This document shows, piece by piece, positions 11,443-23,142 of a stretch of 64,000 bases of DNA. Each line of letters begins with the position of its first letter. The stretch's first letter is position 1. A program made the translations under genes and the position numbers. The notes beneath the pieces are model-generated. The model was not told the origin of the DNA. It was given only the letters and a program-made list of their open reading frames with translations, and did not search any database. This stretch comes from Clarireedia homoeocarpa (taxonomy: Eukaryota; Ascomycota; Leotiomycetes; Helotiales; Rutstroemiaceae), in NCBI GenBank assembly GCA_001465935.1, contig LNKV01000008.1:62001-126000 (forward strand), written 5' to 3'.

Positions 11443-12925
11443 CCTACGTATTAATGACTTGTTAGATCGAAAAATAGCACCTATGTCCGTTCTTCATGAA
11501 GAGCCAACGACATGGAAGGAAACGAATGTGGTGTTTGGAAAAAGAGACCCTTACTCTTCCTACCATTCTAAATGAGAAAGGTCGTACCTATCTATGCGTA
11601 CACCAACGGAATTCTCCAGCTTCCTGTGTGGTTGTACATGCTTATATCATATGTGTTACACATGGCGACAATATTGGTGCAACAACTTTCCAAGCTGCAC
11701 TCAAGAGCCAATAGCTTCGCTCTACGCTCAATATCTTCGAGGCAGAAAGAAAGCCTGTGCCCAATCGCTATGATGAATTTGAGCCCCAGAAATAGCAGGT
11801 GGGCAGTTTGCAGCTCTCGGTTCATTTGTCAACATGGGAAAAGTGCAAACAGATGAACTTCCTTTACAACTTTGGTTTTCTACAGACTCTCAATCGGTGA
11901 GCTTGGAGATGCATCCTAGAATTGCAGTTTCCTTCTCGAAGGCCCCTAACCCCTGGCTCCTGAATTCTAGTTTGCTGACGAGAATGAAAGATACATGCCA
12001 ATCACACTTTCTTATCGACCCCAAGTTGTCAAGATACGCACCTGTACAGACCCCTTGTCCACATCCACCCCCTTCATTCTACTCCCGGCTTCTATCAATA
12101 CTTCGCGCTGTCGCAATTTCCACGCCTGATCGCGCGGCAAGGCTGACGGCGCAGAGCTATGATTTGAAACACGACTTGGATTCATTTCCATCGCCCTGAA
12201 TCGTAAACATGTCGAGCACGCGAATCTCACGTGGATTTGGTACCGTGCATGAGACCTCTCACTTCCTCCATCAATCATCCCGTGTTCTATTTCGAGTGGC
12301 ACAGCAAATCCCCGGTGAAATGCCACGCGGAAATCGAACATCTTATCGAAGGACGGGAACACTAGTCATGGAAGGAACGAGAAGTCGATAAGTAGAAGAA
12401 ATAAGGGACAAATGTCTGATACCTATCCAGGCAAATGTATGACATTCGTTGATTCTGGGTTTCAGCCAGGGAGTTAGTTGTTTTCCAGAAGTAGCAACAT
12501 ATCGTTCTTTGAACATTTGGCTTTTGGCTTGGGTAAAGATCCGCGAAAGAAGTTTCTTTTATAAATATTGGCAACTAATATTGTTCTAGATCATTTTGGA
12601 AGAGTAAGATGTGATTTGATTGACTCTTAGCTTGGGGTGATGATCAGCATTTGGAATTAGTCGAAGCACCAGGGCCACTGTATCTCTCTAGCCATTTCCC
12701 ATTCTCTCTAAAGCAGGACCATTTCTCTAACCATGATCTACCAGGGCATATGAGGGCACTAGGGAGGAAGATAATTTCGACGCCGTTTCTATTTGAACCC
12801 CAGTTTCCCCGAAAAGGCTTCTAAAAATCTCTAGAGTCAAGACAGCGACTTCGCAATATTGGGTGAGTGAGCAGCACAGACACAGACGGGCCATTAGACG
12901 GGCCATTTGAATGGCATGGAAGTGC

Positions 12926-12978
12926 CGCGGACAACCCCACTCTACCTTTACGGTTCGGTGGGGTTGTTTGTGTCCGCG
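12926..12978. repeat. Imperfect inverted repeat / hairpin
   Basis: The arm CGCGGACAACCCCAC (12926-12940) is matched by its reverse complement at 12958-12978 except for a 6-base insertion in the right arm. The loop is 17 bases. Not part of any gene I can identify. Confidence 0.8.
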
Positions 12979-13931
12979 CACAAGACGCTGGCAAGAATCT
13001 TCTTTTGTGAGAAAACATTTCGGAATATTATATCAAATCAACAAATCAGTGCTGCTGAGTGAAAACGGAATATACCCAGATGCCCATCTACTAGTCTTTT
13101 TCTTCTCTGACTCGATATTCTTCCTGAAGAGCGCTTGCTGGAGCCATAGCCACACGGATCAAATTGGTCTAAGACGATTACTTCTCAGGAAAGTCCCGAA
13201 CTGCGATACGGAAGAGCGGCTACTACTGCACTGCATGAAAGTCTTTAAAGCGGCATCCATTCGAGACATCGAGTTTGGGTGGGAGAGAATTGCTCTGGGT
13301 AGCCTTGGCTTTCTGAAGATGAATGGAAAGAGAGCACGCGGAACAAAATGAAGGGGGGACCCGTGAAACTCGAGATCATGAATTTCGGAACAAGAGCTAG
13401 AAACGGGGCAGGAACAGCCCCGACTCATAACCAAGCTTATACGAAAGGAAGAAGTTGCGAAATCGAGATGGAGAATAGCTATGAAATTACCAAGTATGAA
13501 AGTATAGCTTCTCAAAGGCATAAGCTCCAAGGCATAAGAATAAGAAGAAATGATAAGTCCAAATTCGATAAGTTATATCTATTCTTAACCGCGTAGTATT
13601 ACTGTACTAGTTCTTAAGATATCTACAAAAGCAAGCAAGTATATGCAACAAGCAATCAATCCGGATTGGATCAACAATGTAAGCATTTACGCATTTACGA
13701 ATTCACCTATCAAAGCTACCAATCACCAAGTTTCTGCGAGACGACCTAGTACTCCCTGATGGTTTAGTCTTGGTGGTGCTGGTGGTGCAGCTTTGCCCTT
13801 CCCTTCGTGCCCTCCCCACTAGAACTGCCTGCTACCCACACAACGCACCTTAGACACACATATCCGCCTCATACTGCACCATTTTGGAATCTAAGACCTT
13901 GTCGGGATCTCTGAGTAACAAGTTGAAAACC

Positions 13932-14009
13932 GGGTAGGATAGTTCTATACTGACTGGGTAGGATAGTTCTATACTGACTGGGTAGGATAGTTCTATACTG
14001 ACTGGGTAG
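13932..14009. repeat. Three copies of a 24-bp tandem repeat
   Basis: Three identical copies of a 24-bp unit (13932-13955, 13956-13979, 13980-14003) followed by a 6-base partial unit. The unit starts GGGTAGGATAG. The perfect identity indicates recent expansion. Confidence 0.95.
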
Positions 14010-14042
14010 TGGAGAAGAAGGCGAAGACCAAGGTACTGGCTA

Positions 14043-14124
14043 CATTTCCCATTTCCCATTTGCCATTTCCCATTAGCCATTACCCAATACCCAATACCCA
14101 TTACCCATTACTCATTACCCATTA
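14043..14124. repeat. Heptamer array CATTTCC / CATTACC
   Basis: About eleven degenerate 7-bp units, shifting from CATTTCC to CATTACC and CAATACC along the array. The ACCCATT sense resembles a degenerate telomere-like heptamer, but it is internal and short. Confidence 0.85.
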
Positions 14125-14134
14125 CGACTGCGCT

Positions 14135-14163
14135 CCAAAGCACCAAAGCACCAAAGCACCAAG
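14135..14163. repeat. CCAAAGCA octamer repeat
   Basis: Three to four tandem copies of CCAAAGCA directly after the heptamer array. Confidence 0.85.
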
Positions 14164-14319
14164 CAGGCATTAAGTTAGCTCTAGAAGTTTATGTCCAAGA
14201 TTCCCGATCAAGAGTACGCAAGCTGCAACAACTGCAACATCTAGTTCTCCTGCAACATTCTCGCATACATTCTACATCCATCCACGAAGAAGAAAGTCGA
14301 AAGGTCCGACGGCTACTTA

Positions 14320-14391
14320 CACGGCCTACGGTCTACAGTCTACGGTTTACGGTCTACGGCCTGCAGTCTACAGTCTACAGTCTACAGTCTA
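14320..14391. repeat. GTCTACR heptamer array
   Basis: About ten degenerate 7-bp units (GTCTACG, GTCTACA, GCCTACG), upstream of the Ras2-type gene. Together with the preceding arrays it forms a 460-bp minisatellite stack. Confidence 0.85.
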
Positions 14392-14932
14392 AAATTCACG
14401 GTCGAGCTTCTGTCCTCGAGGAGAGTCTAAGCTCTGAAGGTTCCATCGGTCTAAGGGCTGAGGTTCTACTTTGCTACTTTAGTCTAAGGTAGCTAGAAGA
14501 TCATCAGGAGCTTCCCCTCCCTTGCACCCCCAAAAAGACAAGGCAGATAGGCAAGATAGGCGCGGATCCCAGGAAAGCTGTTTTCCTCTTCTGTTCATTA
14601 GTCAATTCTTGATACAACTTATCCTACGTCCTCCTCCCACCCTCCGAAGTGTCTTTATCCATCCCACCCATTTATTAGCTAAGGAAGCGTCGTATCAAAA
14701 TCGAAGAAAAAGACGGCTTATCCCTTCAGAAAAAAAAAAGGTTGAACTTCACATCCACCAAAGCGACCTCCTCTTACGGGATTCAATACTTGCACCATTC
14801 CATTCGCAGCCGTGGCAGCCAAAAAATACGGACAACCTCCTCCTATCCATCAATTCTGCTCCGACAACAGCCTATCGTTCATTAATCCGAAAAGATTCAG
14901 CACAAGAGATTCCTACATATTCACGCAACCAA

Positions 14933-14995
14933 AATACAAATACAGATACAGATACAGATACAAATACAGATACAAATACCAATACAAATACAATC
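14933..14995. repeat. Hexamer array ACAGAT / ACAAAT
   Basis: About ten 6-bp units (ATACAG, ATACAA) in the presumed 5' leader of the Ras2-type gene. Confidence 0.85.
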
Positions 14996-15035
14996 CCATA
15001 CCAGGCAACACCATACCATACCATCCACACGACGT

Positions 15036-15067
15036 ACGCACCAGACGCACCAGACGCACCAGACGCA
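15036..15067. repeat. 9-bp tandem repeat (ACGCACCAG)
   Basis: Three and a half copies of ACGCACCAG in the presumed leader of the Ras2-type gene. Confidence 0.85.
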
Positions 15068-15146
15068 GAAAGTACCGGAACCCACTTGGAACTACCTGCT
15101 ACCCATTCCTCTCTCCCACACAGTCCTCCCCGTGCATACCCATATA

Positions 15147-15266
15147 CCACTACTGCCACTTCCACTTCTACTACCACTACCACTTCCACTTCTACTACCA
15201 CTACCACTTCCACTACCACTACCACTACCACTACCACCACCACCACCACTACCACCACCACCACCC
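15147..15266. repeat. CCACTA / CCA trinucleotide-type microsatellite
   Basis: About 120 bp of CCACTT, CTACCA and finally CCA units, ending 234 bases before the Ras2-type start codon. It opens long spurious frames (Thr, Leu/Pro or Val runs) in several frames on both strands. Confidence 0.95.
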
Positions 15267-15499
15267 ACAAGCGGAAGACGTCCGAGCTTCTCTACAATTC
15301 TCTTGCACGAAAAGGAATCTCCACCGCGGATCTACTTATCCTCCACCGACAGCGCAGCAAGAATTACTTCCCTCGACGAATTGATTTCTCTAGCCACCAA
15401 CCCCCATTCAACAATTCATCTCCCACAGTCCTCCTCCGATCCCATCCAACTCGACATCCCTTTCTCCTGCCCATACGTCACAACCAACTCCCTCTCACA

Positions 15500-16248
15500 A
15501 TGTCGTCGAAACAGATGGTCCTATACAAACTGGTGGTGCTTGGCGATGGAGGTGTAGGAAAGACGGCGTTAACAATTCAATTAACTCTGCAGCATTTCGT
15601 CGAGACAGTAAGCTATTCTCCTGCTGCGACCCAGCTCATATTATCATATGCTTACTTCACCAGTACGATCCTACCATCGAAGATTCATACCGCAAGCAAG
15701 TCGCGATAGACGGGCAATCCTGCATGTTAGAGGTTCTCGATACGGCCGGCCAAGAAGAATATACTGCGTTGCGAGATCAATGGATTCGTGATGGTGAAGG
15801 ATTCGTTTTGGTCTACAGCATTTCCTCTCGGTCGTCATTCACCAGAATTCAGAGATTTTACAATCAAATCCAGCGAGTCAAGGAATCATCGGGTGCTTCG
15901 CCAACATACCCTGGCTCACCCATATCCCCCATTTCGCCCTCGTCGGAACCCGTCCCCATCATGTTGGTTGGAAACAAATGCGACAGAGTAACTGAACGAG
16001 AAGTCTCTACACAAGAAGGAACCTCGATGGCTCGGGACTTGGGCTGCATGTTTGTTGAAGCATCTGCGAAGAACTGCGTAAACGTTGAGAAGGCCTTTTA
16101 TGACGTCGTAAGACAACTACGCAGACAGCGTCAGCAGAGTTCCTTAAGTTCAGAGGGCGGCAAGGGCACCCGTGCAAATACCATGGAGAATGGAATGATA
16201 CGAGATGAGTCGAGGAAATACCGAAAGAAGAACTGTGTTATCTTATGA
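15500..16248 (+). CDS. ras2: Ras2-type small GTPase
   Basis: Membrane-bound GTP switch controlling hyphal growth and cAMP/MAPK signalling; closest by memory to Neurospora ras-2 / Aspergillus rasB. Exons 15500-15607 and 15664-16248 give 230 aa; the 56-nt intron (GTAAGC..ACCAG) splits the protein after FVET, just before switch I. Visible motifs: P-loop GDGGVGKT (residues 15-22, with Gly17 at the H-Ras Gly12 position), switch I YDPTIEDSY (37-45), DTAGQEEY with Gln66 at the Gln61 position, NKCD, EASAK, and a C-terminal CAAX box CVIL (Cys227) for prenylation. A Ser/Pro-rich insert (SPTYPGSPISPISP) before NKCD is typical of the fungal ras2 group. The start was chosen at the ATG giving the standard N-terminus; the open frame running in from upstream is microsatellite-driven. 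No inactivating changes seen. Confidence 0.95.
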
Positions 16249-17842
16249 GAGATTGGCAATTTTTACGCGTCAAGACATATTTCCAGCTCATAGCTATTTT
16301 CGCATGGACTTTTCAACGAACTTTACGACATTCATTTGGCTAAATGCCTCCTCTACCTATTTTACGAACCTCTCGCGCATACAAACAATCTTCCCTCGAC
16401 ATTCTCATCCTGTCAAAGGTTTCCCCTTCCTACCCTCAACATCGTTGCTCGAATTCCAAGCTGAGCCGGCGAACGGAGTACCAAAAGAGTGGCATATGGC
16501 GTATTTATGATGCTTTATTGATGGAAATCCCTTCAACTATCTACATACCAGTTCGCGCGCAAACAAATAACAACATTTTTCGGAAAGAATTTCCTCTTCT
16601 CAGGTTCTGTCAAGTCTTGATACTTCATCTGATCATTTGGAATTTTTGGTGTCTCTGGCGCAACGAAATCGATCATATTTTCACGAATTTCTTCTTCCTT
16701 TCTTCTATATCAACGAGACGACCTCTTTTTGTTAAGACTGCAAATAGCAAATAAGAGTGCTTCTTTGGGAATTCCTGATCATAACGCTCTACTCGTTCCT
16801 ACTTCCTCCTCGCTCCTGTCCCATTTTTGACACCATATGTTTGCTATCATTCATCCTACCCAAACCCCCACGTTTCCGTTTCTGGCAGTAGCTAGCATAG
16901 CATCTTATTTCCACCTCACGCAGCCCTTCCCCCATCTTTCCCCACCCTCCCCCTCATTCCTCTTCTTCAATGACGTCCATATTACAACACTTTTATTTCT
17001 GATAGTTGCTTTTTATTTGGCTCGCAAAGGATATCGAACTGGGGCAAAGCATTCTTACTAGCTAAGAGCGTTTTCTTCTTTTTTCTTAGTTTGCAGATTT
17101 TTATTCTCTTACACCCTTTTTAGTTTAGTTCTTTCCCCCCCCTATTTTCTTCTAAGGCTGTTTGGAGGATGGATCGGGTGCATTGACTTGTTCAGAGAGA
17201 TTCTTCTGCTACTGCAGTTTATGTTCTTGTTATATCCTGGGGGGACGGAGAGAAGAGAGGATGGAATACTGAAGGTCAGAGAGAGGAAGAGGGAGATAAA
17301 AGAAAGATTTGATTTGGTTTGATTGAGAGTGCCTACGGGTCTTGGGTTGTTTGGGTGGGTTTGGGATACAAAATGCAAATGGTACTGAGGGCTGGGAAGA
17401 TAAAAATGGCATGGAAGGAGACGGGGAGGAAAGGAACTGAGACGGAGGAAGAATGGATGGAGATATGGTTGGGTGGACTGGTATGGGATGGGCTGGTGGA
17501 AGGTAGGGTAGGGTGGATATCGTGATATTCTGTGTGTGTATCTGGGAAAGGGAAATCAAATTATAGGGTAGGGCTAGGGGAAATGAACCACAAAAAAATT
17601 CATCCTGATCTGATTTGATGTGCTTTACCTGTTTTGTTTGACTGTGATTTTATTTATTTGAGTCTGAAATTACTCCCGTTCTATCCATCTTCATCATCAG
17701 CACTTTGACGTCCTCCCCTCCAGCATGTTGCGTTCAAAATCGTGATGATTTCTGTCTTCTGTATATAGAGACCCTGAATGAGATGCGAATGGAGAGAGAC
17801 GTGACTTATGCAATGTACGTGTATGTGATGTGATTCTTGTTT

Positions 17843-17858
17843 GGGGGGGGGGGGGGGG
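17843..17858. repeat. Poly-G run of 16
   Basis: Uninterrupted G tract in intergenic DNA; a likely spot for sequencing-length error. Confidence 0.95.
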
Positions 17859-17901
17859 TGGATGGCATCTTGGGATTTGGGAATTTTTGTATTTCCTCGG
17901 A

Positions 17902-17923
17902 TATCTATCTATCTATCTATCTA
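17902..17923. repeat. CTAT microsatellite
   Basis: Five to six tandem CTAT units; intergenic. Confidence 0.9.
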
Positions 17924-18228
17924 CTCTAGATGCTTGTGCTGGTCATGCGAGAAGCGGAGATATAATAATAAGGTATATACGATTGTGTCTGTGTCCGTTA
18001 CGGATCTGTAAGCAATAAACCAGGTCAGGTAATATATATATACACATATACGAACTAAAATTGGGGGAAAAAAAAACAACAGATCCTGTAATCGCGGCTC
18101 CCCCGGAGAATTATGGACAATACAATACCTCGTGGCTGACATGTGGGAATTTTGGTTGGGATCCACTATCTTGCTTTTACAGTAATTTGACGGGGAGGGA
18201 GGGAGGGAGGGACTTGGGTTCTTTTCCA

Positions 18229-18233
<5 letters not shown>

Positions 18234-18260
<27 letters not shown>
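18234..18260. repeat. GT dinucleotide microsatellite
   Basis: Thirteen GT units following a run of GAGG/GGGA units; intergenic. Confidence 0.95.
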
Positions 18261-20909
18261 CTTTCTCGTGGGGGTTGCGAACTAGGACAGAATTCGCAGG
18301 TAGGAGATGCGAGGGCTGAACAGGGGGGAAAGAGTGCTGAGGATGGGGTGTCGGGGCGGGCGGCGGTTGGGGATACGATGGTCTGGAGATAGAGAAAGGG
18401 GTGAAGGTGTAAAGTCGTTGATGAATCCTGTAAGATAGATAGATACTGGAACTTGGCTTGGGAGATGTGAGGAGATAGGGGGTGCAATTGGAAGAAGACG
18501 CAGAAGCTCGGAGTTCCGGAGTGGATACTTACTGTGTGAGGGTTGCGAATATCTTCATTTCTTTGTCAGCTATACTATACTCTGTACTGTGCTGGGCTGT
18601 GCTGTGCTGTGCTGTACGTACCGGTATACCAGCTAGCGGGCTGGTGTAAATCCAGCACTAATAACTTATAGCAAGTAGAAGAGCCTCAGTGCCTTAATGC
18701 AGTAGATTTGGTTTTAGGGTTCTTCTATGAAAATGACATCTATCTCTGTCTCAATATAAACATCTACGAAACATAGCTCGTATGTTTTAGATTCCCAGGT
18801 TCCCGAATTTCACGGCGGAAGCTAAGAGTCGACCACCTAGTCGGATCTGTTTTTGTCTCTCCCTCCCGGATTCGACACTTGTAGTAAGACGAAGGAAAAG
18901 TAAGTGCTGCTGCACCATCTATCAAGTTGCCATGTTCCGAGTTCCGGTGTTGGGTGTAGGTGTGGATTTTGTGGAACTTGAGGCCTTTCTTGAGAGTCAA
19001 TTAACTTTCGTATTGTAGATTCTCGTCCCTTTTGTTTTTGTCAAGTCGACAGTGGCTCAGAGGATCAACGGAACCTATTAGACATTCCTATCCCATGATT
19101 TCCTCATCCTGCATCCACCATGCATCCACCATGCATCCTCGTCTCCATCCTTTTATCATTAAGACAACAAACCGGAAACCGAGCCTGTAGTTTGGAGATG
19201 TCTAGGCTTGAAACAACTCCAATAACCAGCACAACTCTCCTCTGAAGTTAGTATTCTCCAACCACAATGCCCTCCCAAGATCTACATACTTTCGTAACAA
19301 TGGATCTCTTCACTGCATCCTGCATCCGACTGGTCCGGAATGAACGGGCAGGATATGTAGTTGCTGTAGGAGAATAAGGGTCCTTTCAAACTTACATAGT
19401 GCATATATACCTACGGCGCGCGCGCTATGCATAATCAACGGCACGGCACCGGCAGGAGGCGGAGGAGGATCACCGATGATGATACGACACAGTAGTCGCG
19501 CGCTGCGCGGAGCGCACTGTGCGATGTATGTACATACGCTGCTCTCTAATGCCAACTTATAATATTACAGGTAGTTAGTTGGTCGATGGACAATTTCGAT
19601 TCGAGTGCACTTTATCTAACTTTCTCTAACTTTCTCTATCGCCCCTTTTCTTTAGAAACCTACAACAACATCGCCAGGAAAAACAAACAAATCACCGTCA
19701 CCAAACATACAACCAAACCACTAACCAACCAACTAAGTAATCAAGCAAAGCAGCTATACAAACATCATTGCTCCTTCGCTCACCTTGTACGAAGCACATG
19801 CCTCCCTCCACACCACACTACATCACATCACATCACACCACACCGCCGCATGCACTCGTCTAAATAAAAAAAAACCCCAGCCGGGCCAAAAGCAGCACCC
19901 ACCCACTCCCCTCCACATCCCGTCCAATATTTAGCTGCATCGCATCGCATAGCATAGCATAGCATTACAGCGTGCATGAGGTTTTTATTCGCCCTACCCA
20001 TGACAGCAGGCCGCAGGATTTATAAATCACGTGATGCATACACACACACCCCGGGAGAGAAGAGGGGTCAATAAGGCGGGGAGAGGGAAGCGACCCCGGT
20101 TTGCGGGTCTTGGTGATAGGAGTTACAGTAAGTAGCCTGTCTCCTCTCGTGAACTGTAATGGTTCTTTCTTACAGGGTAAGGTAAGTGAAGTTCGATAGG
20201 AGAAGTTAAGTTAGAGCCCAAGACTACGAAGTACATGTAGTAGGTAGGTAGTACTGTACAGGACACGACATGACATGCCAGTAATTTATTTATCTCTGCT
20301 CTTTTTTTTCGGACATTGGAAGAAATAATATAGTAATCTTACCCAAGTTATCCCCATCATTACCCATGTCCATAGCGATGGAGATCCAGAAAGATAGATG
20401 CACGAGGTAAGTTAATGTAACTTGGAATCACGTTACAGAACGAACAACATAGCATGCATGCATGTACGTAAACTTAATAGGCGTTTCGAATCCACAGCAG
20501 CATTGTTATGACTATTCACACGTGTAAGTTAAAGATAGTTGATCGCTTGATTTTGTGTTCATGAAGCGAGAAGTTTTTTTTTTATGCAAAGAGAAGGAAA
20601 GAAGGGGTGTATGAGCTTTGTGTTTCTGTATATGTTTGAGAGTATGACGTGAATAGAATAGAGAAGGGTGAGGCATGAAGAAGGCGTGGGGGTTAGCTAC
20701 ATCAAATAAGATATTGTTGAGGGAATGGAAGGGTATTATACCAGTGCAATGTAGGTAAGTTCTGTGACGGTATTGGTGATGGTGATGGTGATAGTGATTA
20801 TTCCAAACGTGTAATACAAGAATCCGTCTCCATATGTCATACAATCCTCCTCTTCGCTCAGCGAAAGTTCCCCTTTGAAGCTCTATTCCGTTTCCCTAGC
20901 TCAACCCAT

Positions 20910-23142
20910 TTATAATTTCGCCTTCACTTCTATTCCCTTATGCACCAGTCCCTTCACCTTAAAATACTCCCCTACTTTCCTCTCCGCCACCTCCACAACA
21001 CTCGCATCCTCAACCGTAGCCGGAACATTAATTTCCCTCCTCTTCTTCTCCCCCTTCTCCCCACCCTCGGCCGCCTCCTCTACCTCCCTCTCTAACAACT
21101 CTCTCAAAACTCTTCTCAAAGTCTTCCCACTCCTCGTCTTCGGTATCATCCCCTTCCCCTGTATAACACCCCCCAAACTAGCTATCGCCCCAATCTGTCT
21201 CCTCACCAACCCCTGAATCTCCTTTTCGAGCCGTTCGTCCGGTATTACCGATTCTGGATGTTCTGGTGTCGAAAGTGTGACGAAAGCGAATGGTAGATGG
21301 CCTTTAAGTGAGTCGGGGATACCTACTACGCAGCATTCGGCGATGAGAGGGTGTGAGGAAATTGCTTGTTCGATGGCGCCTTTGATTTTGCGTTAGTTGG
21401 ATTCGGTTTTAAATAATATCGAAGGAACATACCAGTACTAAACCGATGCGCAGCTACATTTATAATATCATCACTCCTACTCATAACACTCACATACCCA
21501 TCTCTATCCACCATCCCCGCATCTCCCGTATCAACCCACTTCCCATCAAACCTCTTCAAATACCCCTTATAAAACCTTTCCTCATCATCCCACAGCGTCC
21601 TAAATGCTGTTGGTGCCAACGGCATCGCTAGAACTATATTCCCCATTGTACCTTTAGGCACCTCGTTCCCAGAATCATCAACAACCCGGACATCGAAACC
21701 GGGAAGAGGTTTCCCTGCACTCCCTGGTCTGATAGCTAGAGGTTTTGCAGATTGGGTATTTGTAGTTGCGACGTGAGGTGCAAGTGCGATTCCGGTGATT
21801 GGAGAACCAGATTCAGACGACCACCAGTTATCGATGACTGGAGCAGAAGGCGCCGCGTAGCGGGACAGAAGATCTTGGTACATAGTAACAATCGATGGTT
21901 CTGAACGCTCTCCTGCTAGGAACAGCGCCCGGAGAGACCTAAAACCATTTCTTTCCCCGACTTCCTTGAACATTTTGTTTTCTGGGTCATCACGACGAAT
22001 TGCGCGTAGTGCAGTAGGTGCCGTGAACAGTGCGTTGACCTTGTATTCTTCGATTATGCGCCAGAATGTCCCGGCATTTGGTGTTCCGACAGGTTTACCT
22101 TCGAAGAGAACTGTAGCTGCTCCGGCAAGGAGCGGTGCATAGAGGATGTAGGAGTGCCCTACGACCCAGCCGATATCTGAGGCGCAGAACATGACGTCTC
22201 CTGGGCCATGAACACCAAATACGTATCTTATCGAGAGATCCAAACCTACGGCATGCCCGCCTGCGTCTCGTAATACACCTTTAGGAAGGCCTGTTGTGCC
22301 GGAAGTGTAGATAATGTACAGGGGATCTGTGCTCTTGACCGGCACGCAGCCGGCTTTTACTCCTCTATTCTGAGCACTTTTTGCCAATCTTTGCCAATTT
22401 CTCTCTCCGTTCTCTTTGATAGGATTGTCCCATCTCAGTTGGTCTCGTTGCCAGATAATTGTCTTCTTTGGCTTATGCGAGGAAAGGGAAATAGCTTCTG
22501 TGATGAAAGGTTTGTATGAAATTGGAGGTTTGGCCCCATCGATCCCGCAAGAGGCTGTAAGAATAGCTACTGGTTTCGATGCGTCAATTCTTTGCGCAAG
22601 ACTTGCAGCTGCGAACCCCCCAAACACCACGGCATGTATAGCCCCGAGGCGAGATATCGCAAGAGTACCTATTAGTGCTGCCGGAATCATAGGCACTGCA
22701 GGTTTTTGTTAGTCAGCGCTCCATTTCAGCATAGTCAATGAACATGCTATAAAACCTGCTTACTGTAAATCAACACTACATCCCCCTTCTTAACACCCTC
22801 ATCCCTCAAAACCCCGGCAAATGTCTCCACCTCTCTTAACAGCTCCTTATATGAAGTTTTCGTCTTCGTTCCCGTTACAGGACTATCCCAAATAATCGCG
22901 GTCTCATCACCGTTCCCCGCCAATACATGACGATCAACACAATTGTAACATGTCGAGATCTCGCCGTCAGCAAACCATTCCCAATGTTTATGCGAAGTAC
23001 CGGACCGAAGTTTCTTCGTAGTTTTGGTGAGGATCTGGGTAGGTGGCTTATGCCAATGAAGATGTGAGGCCTGGGTAGCCCAAAAAGTCTCTGGGGAGTC
23101 AAGGGATTCGGCTTGGGCGGAGTCTTGTGGGTGAGGAGACAT
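20910..23142 (-). CDS. Propionyl-/acetyl-CoA synthetase-like enzyme (ACSS3/PrpE type)
   Basis: ATP-dependent short-chain acyl-CoA ligase (AMP-forming) that activates propionate or acetate. Exons, from the start, are 23142-22764, 22695-21433 and 21379-20910 (703 aa), with introns GTAAGC..CTGCAG (68 nt) and GTATGT..CAAAG (53 nt). Domains: N-terminal acyl-CoA-synthetase cap (ETFWATQASHLHWHKPP), AMP-binding core with YIIYTSGTTGLPKGV (about residue 255), IGWVVGHSYILYAPLL and GKPVGTPNAGTFW, then DTGDAGMVDRDGYV and SRSDDIINVAAHR, and a C-terminal subdomain with KTRSGK carrying the conserved catalytic/acetylatable Lys (about residue 628). The GKPVGTPNAGTFW and FTAPTALRAIRRDDP stretches match propionyl-CoA synthetases better than classical acetyl-CoA synthetase, so propionate metabolism is my preferred role. 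The frame stays open upstream to 23268, so a longer N-terminus is possible; I chose the ATG that gives the usual family start. Confidence 0.88.

Larger units (their letters stand above)
11343..13931. other. Intergenic, former promoter side of the NLR relic
   Basis: No gene that I can support. Open frames of up to about 146 codons occur (for example around 12911-13351) but show no domain, biased composition or splice structure. Contains a 24-bp poly-A run, two direct copies of GACGGGCCATT near 12883-12908 and a hairpin at 12926-12978. Confidence 0.55.
16249..20909. other. Long intergenic stretch with microsatellites
   Basis: About 4.7 kb between the Ras2-type gene and the convergent synthetase gene. 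Open frames here (up to 188 codons) are driven by biased composition and microsatellites, and none shows a domain. It holds a poly-G run, CTAT and GT microsatellites, repeated TGCTG near 18595-18615, GCATC/GCATA pentamers near 19935-19965 and several GTACTGTAC-type motifs. RNA genes were looked for but not recognised. Confidence 0.55.

Noticed and set aside
14043..14124. ACCCATT heptamers as an internal telomere tract
   Set aside because: Units are degenerate, few and do not match the usual TTAGGG of filamentous fungi.
13932..14163. Tandem arrays as a CRISPR-like repeat-spacer array
   Set aside because: Units are directly adjacent with no unique spacers, and the DNA is clearly eukaryotic.
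14872..15270. Minus-strand poly-Val frame
   Set aside because: Direct product of the CCA/CCACTA microsatellite; no gene.
14522..15709. Long plus-strand open frame of 395 codons running into the Ras2 gene
   Set aside because: Its upstream part is microsatellite translation (Thr/Asp/Asn runs) and it passes through the ras2 intron; only the stretch from 15500 is coding.
17921..18487. Minus-strand frame of 188 codons
   Set aside because: Spans GT and GGGA microsatellites, giving His-Thr runs and no domain.
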